64,000 nt of DNA from Bradysia coprophila (lineage: Eukaryota; Arthropoda; Insecta; Diptera; Sciaridae): contig NC_050735.1 of NCBI RefSeq assembly GCF_014529535.1, forward strand, positions 7,141,739-7,205,738. Direction: 5' to 3'. A program made the position numbers and the translations under genes. Below, in pieces: positions 13,276 through 24,387 of this stretch; the stretch's first letter is position 1; the number at the start of each line of letters is the position of its first letter. The notes beneath the pieces are model-generated. The model was not told the DNA's origin and made no database searches. It saw only the letters and a list, made by a program, of their open reading frames with translations.

Positions 13276-15416
13276 ACGAAAAAATTCCACAATTTGTCAC
13301 CAAGCAACGCACTGCAAGCATGAGTGATCGTAGTGACAGCTGTCAAATGAAGTACTATTTTGTATGTCAAAATTTGTATGACGCACTAACCAGTTTTTTG
13401 AGTACTCTATTTAGAGTATCCCTTATGTTTGAAGTGCGTTGCCCATTGGCATGAAAAAAATTTAAATATCAAATTTGTTCCGTTCATATACACAAGGAAA
13501 ATGGCAGCATTTAGCTCCAATGGATATAATAAGATTCAGAGCAAAAAACAATCCCATTACTGTAACTTTTTTCGCAAGTAGCTGTTATCCATATTCCAAT
13601 GCAAATGCTTCCGTTTTGTGTGGCAATTTGCAACAATGTTGCCGTTCAAAACTGTAGCACAAACATAATGCCGGCAATCGATATTGATGCAATCATATAC
13701 GTTTTGTGCTAACGTTTATTCAAAACAATGAAAAAGTTTCATCAAAAACCATTCGAAATGCTTTTCAACATAATTGCATCATTGACTTTTTACCTATAAA
13801 ACATTAATTACACTACATTCAACGCAGTCAACACTATACAATGTAGTTCACTGCGTATACTGTTCTACACCATGCACAGGTAAAATAAAATGAAAATCTA
13901 AAATTTTCCTGTTTTCTGTGGTTAAATTATTGGCTTATGTGAAAAAAAAAACGTAAAAAAATCTATTTCAATTTTTCCCCCATGTCTCGCACACTCTTCA
14001 CAGTTCGAGTGGGTATCAATATAACATACAAAATACGCTTAGTCCAGACTACAGGTATCATTTGGCCCCAAATAATGGATGGGTCAAGTCCCTTGACTGA
14101 TGAAGTTATAAAAAGACATTCTTTTCCTAACGTGCTGCTGCATTGAGTTAAAAACGACTGCTAAAGGAAACAATAAATAGGTCTAGGAAACTATCATAGG
14201 AAGTGGGCAAAAAATAGTCTGCATTTTTGACTACTAGAGGGACAAACAGGAAATTTATGAATTGTGTCTACTGATGTGAAATTGATGGCTTAAAATGATT
14301 TAAAATCAATATTCAATCAAAGCAATTCGGGGAAGCACTCTTACGGGAAAAACTCACAGAACATTTGTGAACCTGGCCTCATGAATTTGATTCTTGAATG
14401 AAGAAACATAAAATTTCGTTCAGAAATACCTAAGTTGTCATCCCATCAAGAAAATGTGCAAGAAAAAAATCCTCTCGAATTAGTGTTCTTGTTGCCTCTT
14501 GTTCTCTATGTGTGTTCCCTATATGGACAAAAGAAAATATATTCTTAGACCATAACGCGGGTAGCAAGTCCTTGTTCTATCGAAAAAATCGAAATATTCA
14601 AATCTTCGAACTTGAACCCAAGAGGTTGTTCCTTTTCGAATAAAGCCAAAATTTTCAAACTTATAGCTCAGGACTTCTTAAGTTATCGTGTCACCAAAAT
14701 AACAGACAATTTTTTTTTTCGTAGTAACTCCTAGGTCATTAGGTCGATACTGCCCATCTACGAACTTGATTTCAGGAATTTTATTCCTTGTCGATTCCAA
14801 CCAAATTTTTGAAAATCTATTCAAAATTGCCTAAGAGGCATCGGTGCTGACATTGCTGAAAAGCATACATTTTGGCGATTTTTAAATACTGGATTTTAGT
14901 TTCCTTTTGATGACATCTTTCCATCAGAATCCTTTTTCAAAAATGTACGACCGCTATTCGGACCACGAATGTGGTAGCTTTCAACAGAAAATACATTTGG
15001 TTGTAGCATGTAGCAGTTTGACCGGTTCTGAGAAACGTGAGCAGTTTATGAAAATTTGGTACAACTGTTCGCTTTTGATTCTGTTTAAAGATATCATCAA
15101 AAATGAAATATGATGCACACAAATGTAGGCTACAATTTTAGCTAAGTACTAGTGCCTCTACAATTTTAGCTAAGTACCAGTGCCTCTTAAGTTATCGTGC
15201 AATCAAGAGTTACAAACATTTCCATATTTTCTGATTTTTTTTTTTTGCTAGCATTTCAAACAAAACCGATCACAATGAACGTATAACGTATTTTATGACG
15301 TAACACCCTTGACTTTACAGTCAAGGTAATTCGAAATATCTGGTATTCGGTCTACCAGCAAAAGCTTCAGAGAGTGTTTAATTTGTGTTTTTATTTGTTT
15401 GTCGACAAAACAGATG

Positions 15417-15510
15417 ATACAGTAAAGTAAACGGTCGCCTTCGGCCCGGATACCGCAATAATTCGCACTTTTGTTGTAGCCGTTTACACATGACCACTTC
15501 TTTACTGTAT
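15417..15510. mobile_element. Short palindromic MITE-like element, 94 bp
   Basis: Terminal inverted repeat ATACAGTAAAG / CTTTACTGTAT at the two ends, with inner arms GTAAACGGT and GCCGTTTAC. The GC-rich centre is CGCCTTCGGCCCGG. No coding capacity. Confidence 0.6.
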
Positions 15511-15614
15511 TTTAAGTGTAGGCAACCGGTTGTTGAAAAACCCGATTACAAAACGGGAAATTTTCTTATCTGAGAGGGGAAAGCTCTGTATACAATCCCT
15601 TGAGAGGACAAAGC

Positions 15615-15705
15615 TATTTACGTATCTGTTGTGGACGGTATAAGAGCGAAAGTGCCTAAAATAAACCGTCCACAACATATGCGTATACTACTTTTCATGC
15701 TATAG
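15615..15705. repeat. Dispersed inverted repeat, copy B
   Basis: TTTACGTATCTGTTGTGGAC and GTGCCTAAAATAAACCGTCC match copy A at 13.1 kb in the same order. The CTGTTGTGGACGGT and ACCGTCCACAACA arms pair as a hairpin. Confidence 0.5.
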
Positions 15706-15793
15706 GCCTAGATTACGAGAAAAATTCCGTAATTTATGCCCAAGGCATGAAATAAAATTTTGCAGAATGAAGCACATCTCATACCACATATAA

Positions 15794-16040
15794 CATGAGC
15801 TGGGCGCCGATTCTTGTGAATTTAATAATTCATAACTTGTCACCTTTGCTAAAAGTGGTTCATATGATTCGTAACTTTTAAGTTGACAACTGTCAAGTTA
15901 CGAATTCTAAAATTCAGGAGAATCGTATTTTCGTAACTCCAAATATTCGTAGCTCCAAATATTCGTAACTTGACAGTTGCGAGTATGAAATCTTATAAGT
16001 GTCAAGATACGAACGTTACGAGAATCTAAGCCCTAAAACT
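15794..16040. mobile_element. Inverted-repeat element, 'GGGCGCCGATTCT' family, copy 1
   Basis: Starts with GAGCTGGGCGCCGATTCTTG then GAATTTAATAATTCATAACTTGTC in successive blocks. Inside are several repeats of TTCGTAACT/AGTTACGAA and TTGACAGTTG/CAACTGTCAA. The same start and inner order recur at 44.8 kb. Non-coding. Confidence 0.55.
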
Positions 16041-16822
16041 CTTATCTGCTCGTTTATTGTAAATCGATTTTTTGCCTTATCCCACTTTTCTTTAAAATAT
16101 CTTCAATCGCTCACGTTGCTATAATATAAGCCGCTTCAACCTGGCCCTAAGCAAATACGAACGGATTAAAAAAAATCCAGTGAAATATAATCGATTTCCT
16201 TGTTTGATATTCACATGAAACCATTTAACTTTTGACAAAACATTCACAATACTTATACTATGAAAATTGAAATGAATTAAAGCCATGACATATACAACCG
16301 AACATGAAAGAAAAAACTGCACTACTCAAATCTTTTTCTTATGAAGCCATAATGTAGCTCATAACATCATTATTATGACAATTATGCCGAATTATTCTTC
16401 CAACGTATGTAAATTTAAATCCAAACGATGAAAGTACGCTATTATGAAGTAGGTACATGGATTTTCTGTGGTTGCAGCTATTATTCTTCTGCTTAAACCA
16501 TTTATATTGAAATTTTCATCCAGTTTATGTATTCTTGAAAATGTTATTATTAGAATTCATAACCAAATTCTCTAAATCGCATCCCGTTGCACAGGATTAA
16601 CAGTTGCAAAGCGCTAGATGTTGATAATACTTATTTTCCTGGAATCAAGACGACAGACATTTTAATTTTGTTCAAAGGTTCTTTTCACTTGCTATGACGA
16701 AAGGATCCTTTGCAATAGTGTGGTACATATGTACGAACATATTTCATGATATGCAATTTCCAATTTTGCAAATTAGATTTTTATCTTCCACGGTAGATAT
16801 GAAGCTATTTTCTCGCACTAAA

Positions 16823-17050
16823 TGACGATTGTCAACACGAGGCGAATCCGAGGTCGGAAAGACATTGCTTACGAGACCTTAAGTTGCATCAGACATTGTA
16901 TGCAACACAAATCGTATGCTGGTATATTATCGCACACAATGTCTTGAAAATCTCGGCGTCTGACTGACAATCTGACATCTTACGCGATATACGATTCTCT
17001 TTACGTAAATAACAAGAATCGGCTTCACCTCTGGTTGTCAATCGACATCT
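16823..17050. mobile_element. MITE-like element, about 228 bp
   Basis: The left arm CGATTGTCAACACGAGGCGA (from 16,826) pairs with a right arm whose reverse complement reads CGATTGACAACCAGAGGTGA. The TGCAACACAAATCGTATGC interior is non-coding. Confidence 0.5.
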
Positions 17051-18997
17051 AGTACGACAATATACCTTCAAACGATTCAAGTTGCAAACAACGTTTGTGT
17101 TGCAATTCTGTGACGGAATGAACTGTTTCTATGCTAGATTGCCAAAACCAAACGTTATACGACAATGTTGCCTTGGCCACTGTTGCAATGCAAAGGTTAT
17201 AGCGACAAAATATTGGTATAATTCGCCACATCTCAACAGGCAGGGGCAAAAATATTTCGTGAATATAATATAAGGTGATTTGTCTTAGCTTTATACGTGG
17301 ACATGTTAAGCGAATCATGAGAAAAATGTATGGTCCCAGTTCGGGACTGGGCACAAATCCCGTAATTAATAGAATATTGTCGAGACCATTTTATTTTTAA
17401 GCTTAACTCGATCGAATTACTACCAAAGAAATGGCTGAACGGATTTCAACAGTAACCAGCTATTCGCTATATATAAGTTCATTGATTGATTGCCAGTTGT
17501 AATAGTACTATTCGATCAATATTGTGCGTTTTCTATATACGTAACCGATAATACCACACACAATAATATATGACACGAGATGAAAGTACTAAAAGTTAGC
17601 CCATAAAGCACTTTTTATGGATATGGAATTTAATCAAAAGCAATTTGCTGGTTTGGTATTGCCATACGTATTCCATATAATATTCTCTGTAAGAAAATTG
17701 TAACTTTGCAGCACAGCGTTCATGCCTAATGAATCAAATGAGCTGATATTTTGGCAAGCCTATAAAGCCATAATGACTTTCAAAGTTATATGTTATATGG
17801 AGTTGAGTGAGTACATTTATTTCATTTATTATTATATTTTTTCTCCTCTTCGGTATGCTTCTTTAACAACTCAATAGATAGTAGTTGGTTTGAAAATACA
17901 TTATTATGTACGCCGTATATCACGTCGTTTTATATCATTTTCGATTTGTAAATTTCCTCTCGTATATAGATAGTATACAGTCGCAATTAGATTCGGTTTT
18001 TACGATGTGAAGTTTTTATATTATACACTTTTACCGACAATGATGAGCTTATAGCGGCGTTTTCAACGAGAAGGAAGGGGCCCAAAGAAGCCAATAAATT
18101 TTCGATTTGACTGCTTGTCGAGTCGTTAATGACTTATTTCAATCCCAATGTCACACAAAAAAGAAAGAAAATTTAAAGTTTATGGAACTGAATATCGAAA
18201 CGATTTGCATAGACATTCAAGACGACTTTTTCTTCTCCAACCCACGCAAAAAAGAATTGGTGGATGCGTTGTGAATTCACAAAAAATAGGTTCGTGCGAC
18301 CTTTCAATACAATATAGTAGAAAAGTTGCGAAATCAAGAAATCAATAACTCTTGGAAAGTAATATTTTCGGACACTTAATATCACCATCGATTCTTCAAC
18401 AAAAATGACAATGCATTGAAACGAAACATAATAGCTTCTTAGATACTACCACAAGGAATTAGACTAGACACTTTAACCGTTGGCAGATATCATATGCCGG
18501 CAACCGCTGATTAAGATGCTGTAGAAACGAGTATGTTGAGACCATTTGAAATATTAAATCGACATGAAATCAGTGGGTAAAATTTGTTTAAAATTTTCAT
18601 TAAGTCTCTTATGCAAATTACGGCATAAATATTAGCTTCCCCCGTGGCATTCTGATAAAAAGACTCCTTGACCCCTTCTTTATTCAGGTTGGTTCAAGTG
18701 CTACCGCAGATGACAAAAAAATTAAATTTGGGTTTTAACAAGGTTCTGAAAGAACAGGTTAAGACACCCACGAGGGTGGCTGACACCGAAATCAGATTGT
18801 GTGTTAAGTCAACTTGAAGAAAATGTTTTTTAGGAAAATTCGGAATTTTGTTTTTGTTACGTTGCCTTTTTCATATAAACTTCGTAGCCGCTGAACTCAA
18901 TTTGTGTGTCACCGCCTTCGTGATCAACTCAGAGTTTACTTAACCTGGTTCTTTCAGAACCTTGGATTTTAAGATCCATCGATGCATCGATGCTTAG

Positions 18998-19555
18998 CTG
19001 AAAAATATACATTTGGGCGTTCAACCCATCCGTTTGCCGTATGCTGCAAACGTTAATTTCTCTTATGAGGCATGGTCGTCTTTAATACTTGGATACCGAC
19101 TCTCAGCTACCGATCAGTTGCAATTTGTACCGAGCAACATATTCAACAACAACCAATGCGATTTCGAAGTACGTTTCGGTCAATTTAGTGGTATCATCGC
19201 AGATCATGAATTATGCGGCACTATCAATAATCAAACTGGCTCAGGTGCAATACGTTATTCTGGCATTGCAGGTAACACTCGTCATAAATAAGGGGTTGTG
19301 TGCAAAAATGACGACCGAATCTTCGACTGTCGATCGTAAATTTGAAATAGACGTTTTCTTACCAGTTGATTTGATTTTCTTTCAGGTGGACCTTGGATGG
19401 TATATGAATACGTGCCAGACTTTGATCTCCAACCAGTTGTTATTGGGATTTATCAGTACCAGATTATTAATGGAACTGCGACATACGGAGTGGGGACCAG
19501 AGTCACCCCTTTCTTGGACTGGATTGACACACTCACCGGTGGATTATTGAAATAA
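18998..19555 (+). CDS. Serine-protease homologue (trypsin-like fold), 3' part, catalytic serine lost
   Basis: Two exons can be seen, 18,998-19,271 and 19,386-19,555, joined by a 114-bp GT-AG intron, giving about 147 residues. The first begins just after a TTAG splice-acceptor-like site and has no ATG, so the start and the His/Asp half of the protease are missing or lie in unrecognised upstream exons. The visible part follows the chymotrypsin (S1) pattern: VQPIRLP, a central region with Cys near QC and LC, then GGPW, VVIGIY and the closing TRVTPFLDWI. The usual GDSGGP motif reads GIAGGP, so Ser195 is Ala and the Asp before it is Ile, and the preceding Cys is gone. This predicts no proteolytic activity. 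Insect serine-protease homologues act as binding cofactors in immunity or as gut proteins; which applies is unknown. It could instead be a decaying pseudogene. Confidence 0.7.
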
Positions 19556-21225
19556 GAATTGTGTGCATTTTAAGTTTTTGCTTCAATATAAGCAATGTCA
19601 TTCTGTCACTAGATTTTTTCGAAATTTTCTAGACGTAACTCTCAGTCACAGATCATTCAATTTTATTCGACCATTCCATTACAAACCATTTACTTTTTCT
19701 GAATATGTACTCGAATGGTCCGTTGCCAAGGCGTTATGACTGAAATGACTGTTATTTCCTCTTCATTTGACACTTCCCGCAAGGTCAAACAAAATAAAAA
19801 TTTCCCCGTCATAACAGTCCATAGAATAGTTAAGTACGAAAAAAGACTAGATGTGCTGGGTTGATGGCTGTCACTTTTTCCATACAAAAATATTGCAAAA
19901 ATGAACGATCGTAATTAAAAGTGAGCAGGCGTAATATTTTTGTACGGAAAAAGTGACAGCCATCAACCCAGAACATTTTTTTTTGTACTTAACTATTCTA
20001 TGGGGAAGCTCAAATGTAATAGATTTTCGTAAATTTCTAGTGCATTTTGTCATACAAATACTAATGTCAGAGAGGTCAGAGATCTATTTTTTCTGAACTA
20101 ATATTACTGCAATGACGCTTCATGGAAATTTACCAGAGTAAAGTTATTTCACCTGAAAATATAGCGCAGAGAATGAAATACTGAAAAATTGTGGCGCCTC
20201 TATACAGGCCAACCGAAATTTCCTATATTTAAAGAAGAGTCTATATCTATAGAGTTAGAGTATATATAGAAGAAAAGTGTAGTCTAAAAGAACCTAATGT
20301 TGGTAACACTGAATTTTAGCCAGTTTTATGTCATTTCATAAATCTGTCTATTTTTAGTGGATCGTAACATTGTTGTTGTTTCTTTGGTTGTGGCGCGGTT
20401 GATGTGAGCCATTGTCAGCCACATCTGTCATAATCAACTCGTGTAATCTCTCCGGCATTTATCAACGTCAATCTCTTTCAGCAGATCAGTCAAATTTTTC
20501 GAAATTTGTTCCAAAGTCATATTTCTCTCTAATCGTTCTGCGTGTTTGTTGCTTTTCAGTATCATGTGTATTATGTGAAATCCAGTCCGTTCAGTTTAAT
20601 TTGGTGAAACCAGGGTTTCGTCCTTTTGTCCTTATGGTATTCTGTACCAAAAAGTGTGGTTTTCCTTTTCTCAATGCATCGAATTGATAGTCTTCGGTCC
20701 ACCTCTTCAGTGCTTTCCCCAAAATCGCGCTCTATATATCCGATCAAAGCACTGTCAAGCACCGAAGCTGACTTTTGACATCACTCAATTAGAAGGCCAA
20801 AAACACACCTGTTGACAATTTTCTTACATTTTTTGATAGCCATTGTATGAAAAAGAGTAACCAACTTTGATCGGTTCAGTCCTCTATTTGAGTGACGTCT
20901 CTTTGATCTCCTCTCTGATGAGGTGAATCATAACATTGACTTGTTGAAATTGAAATGGTTTTTTGACATTGGCTCTCAATTCATTTTGCGCGCCAATGTA
21001 ACACGACTACGCCATCTCTGAACAAGTTCAAGAACGCTTTTGCATCTGACGTCCAATAAAAAGATTGAAACTGTTGAAACTTCAGTTTAAATGTCACTCT
21101 TTTGAAGAGTTCACCGTGCGTTTTTGTTTACCTTTTCTATTTTGAAGTGGAACACTCATATGTGAAATATTTCTGACTAACTATCGCTGTTTCATTGTCA
21201 AGTGATTCGATCGAAGTTCAGTAAA
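19556..21225. other. Intergenic, no gene recognised
   Basis: Lies between the protease homologue and Hsc20. It holds one inverted-repeat element (19.82-20.00 kb) and otherwise only short unrelated frames. The Hsc20 promoter should be in the last few hundred bases, but I see no clear TATA box. Confidence 0.5.
19819..20002. mobile_element. MITE-like inverted-repeat element, about 184 bp
   Basis: Outer arms CCATAGAATAGTTAAGTAC and GTACTTAACTATTCTATGG are exact reverse complements. Inner arms TGGGTTGATGGCTGTCACTT and AAGTGACAGCCATCAACCCA are also exact. Weaker pairing continues through the CATACAAAAATATT/AATATTTTTGTACG region. Non-coding, and the good match suggests a fairly recent insertion. 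Confidence 0.75.
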
Positions 21226-22207
21226 ATGCGACGAAATTTTGTTAATTTATCGCGTATCTGTTCAAGAAGCCTGTCCTGCAATATTGAAATCGAAAATCAT
21301 TCAGTCTTGAAGCGTCTTAATCAATATAGAGCTGCGACCGATTCGCAGCAAAATTATGTTTGTGGAATTCCATTCACAACAATACGATGCTATACCGATA
21401 CCAGAGCAACTACTTGCTGGAACTGTCATCGACCAACGGATATTATTCCCGTCGGTACAAAAGAATCATTTTTTTGCTCGAGTTGTGGCAGTTTGCAGGA
21501 AATGAACAAAACTTATGTAAGAGGCGGGAACATAGAATTTCGATCAGATCTCTTCTGAACGAATATTTTCCAGAACTATTTTTCGCTCTTTGGAATCGAT
21601 GAACAATTTCTGGTCGATCAAAGTGAGCTAACTAAAAAATTTCGTGACTTCCAGAGTGTCCTTCATCCGGATAAGTTCAGTAACAAGTAAGCTTTTTGTC
21701 TATACGAAACAGACGCAACAGATTCCATATATAATCGGCAATATTACGCAGAAATGAAATCGAGCAGAATCTGTCGGCCACAATTAGTTCACTGGTAAAT
21801 AAAGCGTACAAAACGCTCTTGACGCCAATCAAACGTGCCGAATACATTCTAGGACTGAAAGGCATTACGATACCCGAAGACAACAATGCTGTCGACAAGG
21901 AATTTTTATTTGAAATTATGGAACGGAATGAAGAGGTAGGACTGAAATGGAATCCTTTTCTTCGGATCATCCCCTTGACAACGATTTTTTTTAAATTGTA
22001 ACCTTTCAGGTCGAAGATGCCAACGATGCTGATGATTTAAACAAATTGTTGGTTCGCGTACAGGACGACAAGGAAAAATATTTCGCCGAATTCGATGTGA
22101 ATTTTAGAAATGGTGATTTGCTGGTTGCTAAAGCTACGTTGATTTTGTTGAGATACTACGGTAGCCTTGAGACAAGTATTAAAAATAAATTAAGTAAACT
22201 CAACTGA
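21226..22207 (+). CDS. Hsc20: Hsc20/HscB iron-sulfur cluster co-chaperone
   Basis: Four exons (21,226-21,516; 21,574-21,686; 21,752-21,935; 22,010-22,207) with 57-74 bp GT-AG introns encode 261 residues. The start is the ATG at 21,226; the frame is open a few codons upstream but has no earlier ATG. The N-terminus is Arg/Ser-rich, as expected for a mitochondrial presequence. A tetracysteine pair (Cys64/67 in CWNC and Cys84/87 in CSSC) matches the zinc-binding domain of animal HSCB. Then comes a J domain with the HPD signature at 128-130 (HPDKF) and the family's LVNKAYKTLL segment. A C-terminal helical domain follows, which in this family holds the Fe-S scaffold. In known homologues it brings the ISCU scaffold to a mitochondrial HSP70 and stimulates its ATPase for cluster transfer. 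All key motifs are intact. Confidence 0.95.
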
Positions 22208-23290
22208 ACGTTATAGCGCAGATACTCATGGTGAGAGTGGTTGATTTTGTTATTGTAAATTAATCGAGCTACAGTCACATTCGCTCTGTGAAATAAAATG
22301 AATTTTCGATCGAATTGTTTGTAGAATTCCACTAGCTTTGCAATTAGACTAAGTAAAATTGGTTCGGTTCCGGGATCGATTATCTGAGTCAACAAAATCC
22401 AGGCTCACAGTTCCGGATCGGTCTTGAAAATTGAACACATTTTCAGGTTAACAGCAATCCAGGAGCCGAACCATTTTTCTTTTTAAAGAGCCAAAACTCG
22501 AACCCGATCCTGAAGCAGGATTCAGAACCATCAGACTGATAAAAAAAAATTCGTCAACATTTGTACGAAATGGCTGGCAGACAGCATCATTTCTGCCTTA
22601 CTTCGGATATGCATATTCCAACGTCTGACTTGTACATCGTACATGTCCGACGCATAATCTTATATACTGCTCGTGACTATTCGTGTCACTCGTATGTTTA
22701 TATGTCGAACATGTGCGATTATATATGTCAGACGTTGGAATATCCACATCTGAAGTAAAGCAGAAATGATGCTGTCTGCCAGCCATATCTCAAAATTCTC
22801 AAGGCTTTAAAAGATAATATTTACAAAGTGATGAGAATCCTTGAAAATGCAGCAAAGCAGTGGCATGCTCGTAAAATCAAATCATTCAAGAAATCGATTA
22901 TTGCCTTTTAATACCAGTCCGTCCGCTCAGCATATCCGAATCCCTTTTGCATCACGAAATCCTATCGATTTTTCTGATACTGAACCTTGAATCCTTGATG
23001 TGCCTTGGCGCTTAGTAATTATATAACAAGCCGTTATAATTCTTCAATAAAATCACCGGGATTCAGTTCGATAAAACATAATTGAGGCGAAAAATGTTTT
23101 TCTCGAATCTTAAAATAATTTAAGGAGGACTTAAGAAATTTGAGAAATTTCCGAAAATATCGAGATACTTTTGACCAAAAGATGAGTTCTAGGCCTCCAT
23201 AGAAATTAAAGGCTTTTAATAGAAATTTAAATTCTTAAATTTGAGAATTTTAGGAACTTTTAGAAATTAATTGCGAATGTTAAGGTTTCA
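22208..23290. other. Intergenic, no gene recognised
   Basis: Contains the foldback element at 22.57-22.79 kb. Short frames starting MAGRQHHFC on both strands are the two arms of that element, not genes. The remainder is AT-rich with no recognisable coding content. Confidence 0.55.
22569..22787. mobile_element. Foldback element with long inverted repeats, about 219 bp
   Basis: Arms of about 70 bp pair closely. The left begins ATGGCTGGCAGACAGCATCA and the right ends TGATGCTGTCTGCCAGCCAT. Inside, ATTCCAACGTCTGAC pairs with GTCAGACGTTGGAAT. Only a few mismatches are visible. The centre has ACATGTCCGAC/TCGAACATG-type shorter pairs. No transposase. Confidence 0.8.
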
Positions 23291-23298
23291 CTTTTTGC

Positions 23299-24387
23299 TT
23301 GGGATCAGGCTTCTCTCCCGTTGATTTTGGGTGGCTTAGGTATTAGGAATGTAGAAGATATTGTCAGCTTATCTGTCTTCTGTCTATTTTACTTTAGAGT
23401 TATCAAATGAGATTTTGAGAAGATTCAATTTTCCAATGATCGATTCCAATATTTTAGAGTTAATTGAGGAGATTCCTCGAGACTTCGTTCCAGCGACTGA
23501 TGAAAAGAAAAAGAAACAAAATAATTGGAATCTGCCAAGGATTAACAGTAAGTTTGACGAGATGTTTGCATCTAGTGAACCTGTTGCTCGTGCAAGACTC
23601 CTTGCGTCATCAACTAAAGAATTTTCAAAGTGGCTGCAAGTAGTTCCATCGAGCCAATTGAGTTTACTCTTAGATAATAACTCCGTTAGAATTGCTGTTA
23701 GTCTTCGTTTGGGCTCTAATTTATGCGAGAAACATAGATGTGATTGTGGCTAAATGGTCAAAAAGGATGGTTTACATGGTCTATCATGCAAGATGATAAC
23801 ATTAACCAACATAGGTGAACATGATGAAGTTAAAAAAGTTTTCTCACATTCATTCTCTTCAGCAGGATTTCCAAATATTATACAACCAAGGAATATGTAG
23901 AGATGATGGTAAAAGGCAGGATGGTATGACCTTAATTCCTTGGAGTCATGGAAAAGCTATTCTATGGGATGTAACAATCAGGGATACATTAGCGCCTTCA
24001 TACATTAAGGAATCTAGCAAGAAAAAACGGTCAATTGCGGATAAGGCGGAAAGATTTAAACATATTCATTACAAACATTTGAAAGAAAATTATTTGCTCA
24101 CTCCGTTAGCTTTCGAAGGTTGCTAGGAATCTCGCGCCGCGTCATTCACAATAATTCATATTTTGACACATTTTGTATAAGGAAGATGTCACTTTGTGAA
24201 TTATTCTGAATGACGCGGCGCGAGATACCTTAACACCCTTAACATTCCTTTCGAATCTTTAGGTTGTATGGGGCCAGAAACTAAGAAATTTGTTCAAAAA
24301 TTGGGATCAATCATGAAGGCTGCTTCAGAGGAACAACGTTCAACAGATTATGTACTACAGAAAATTTCAATCAAAAATTCTGAATAA
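23299..24387 (+). pseudogene. Decayed retroelement 3' end (RT tail plus nuclease-like domain)
   Basis: Fragments in successive frames make a recognisable order. First is WDQASLP...LGGLGIR (23,300-23,380), typical of the region after reverse-transcriptase catalytic motifs in non-LTR-type elements. Then come RLGSNLCEKHRCDCG (to 23,750), HGLSC, and [16 protein letters not shown] followed by [13 protein letters not shown] (about 23,900-24,000). The DG..R.DG and WD.T pattern looks like a PD-(D/E)xK nuclease-type core; that assignment is inference. There is a frameshift near 23,380, an in-frame TAA at 23,751, a second frameshift near 23,895, and a hairpin element inserted at 24,118. The frame resumes after it (LGCMGPETKKFVQKLGS) and ends at TAA 24,385-24,387. 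Clearly non-functional. The upstream part of the element is not seen. Confidence 0.7.
24118..24247. mobile_element. 130-bp GC-rich hairpin element with 8-bp target-site duplication
   Basis: Flanked by the direct repeat CTTTCGAA at 24,110-24,117 and 24,248-24,255. Inside, a 30-nt arm from 24,129 (ATCTCGCGCCGCGTCATTCA and on) pairs with 24,197-24,226 with one mismatch. The arms do not reach the very ends. Removing the insert plus one duplicate restores a continuous frame in the host retroelement, which confirms it as an insertion. An 8-bp duplication fits hAT-type transposition, but the ends do not show an obvious hAT terminus. Confidence 0.85.

Larger units (their letters stand above)
1..18990. 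other. Gene-poor intergenic region, no coding gene recognised
   Basis: No open reading frame in this long AT-rich stretch resembles a known protein or forms a credible exon chain. The longer frames at 11.1-11.6 kb are all produced by an 18-bp tandem repeat. The region holds many short inverted-repeat elements, listed separately, plus homopolymer runs. Distal promoters, long introns or noncoding RNAs cannot be excluded from sequence alone. Confidence 0.6.

Noticed and set aside
22561-22786. Two MAGRQHHFC frames on opposite strands
   Set aside because: They are the two arms of a foldback element read in both directions.
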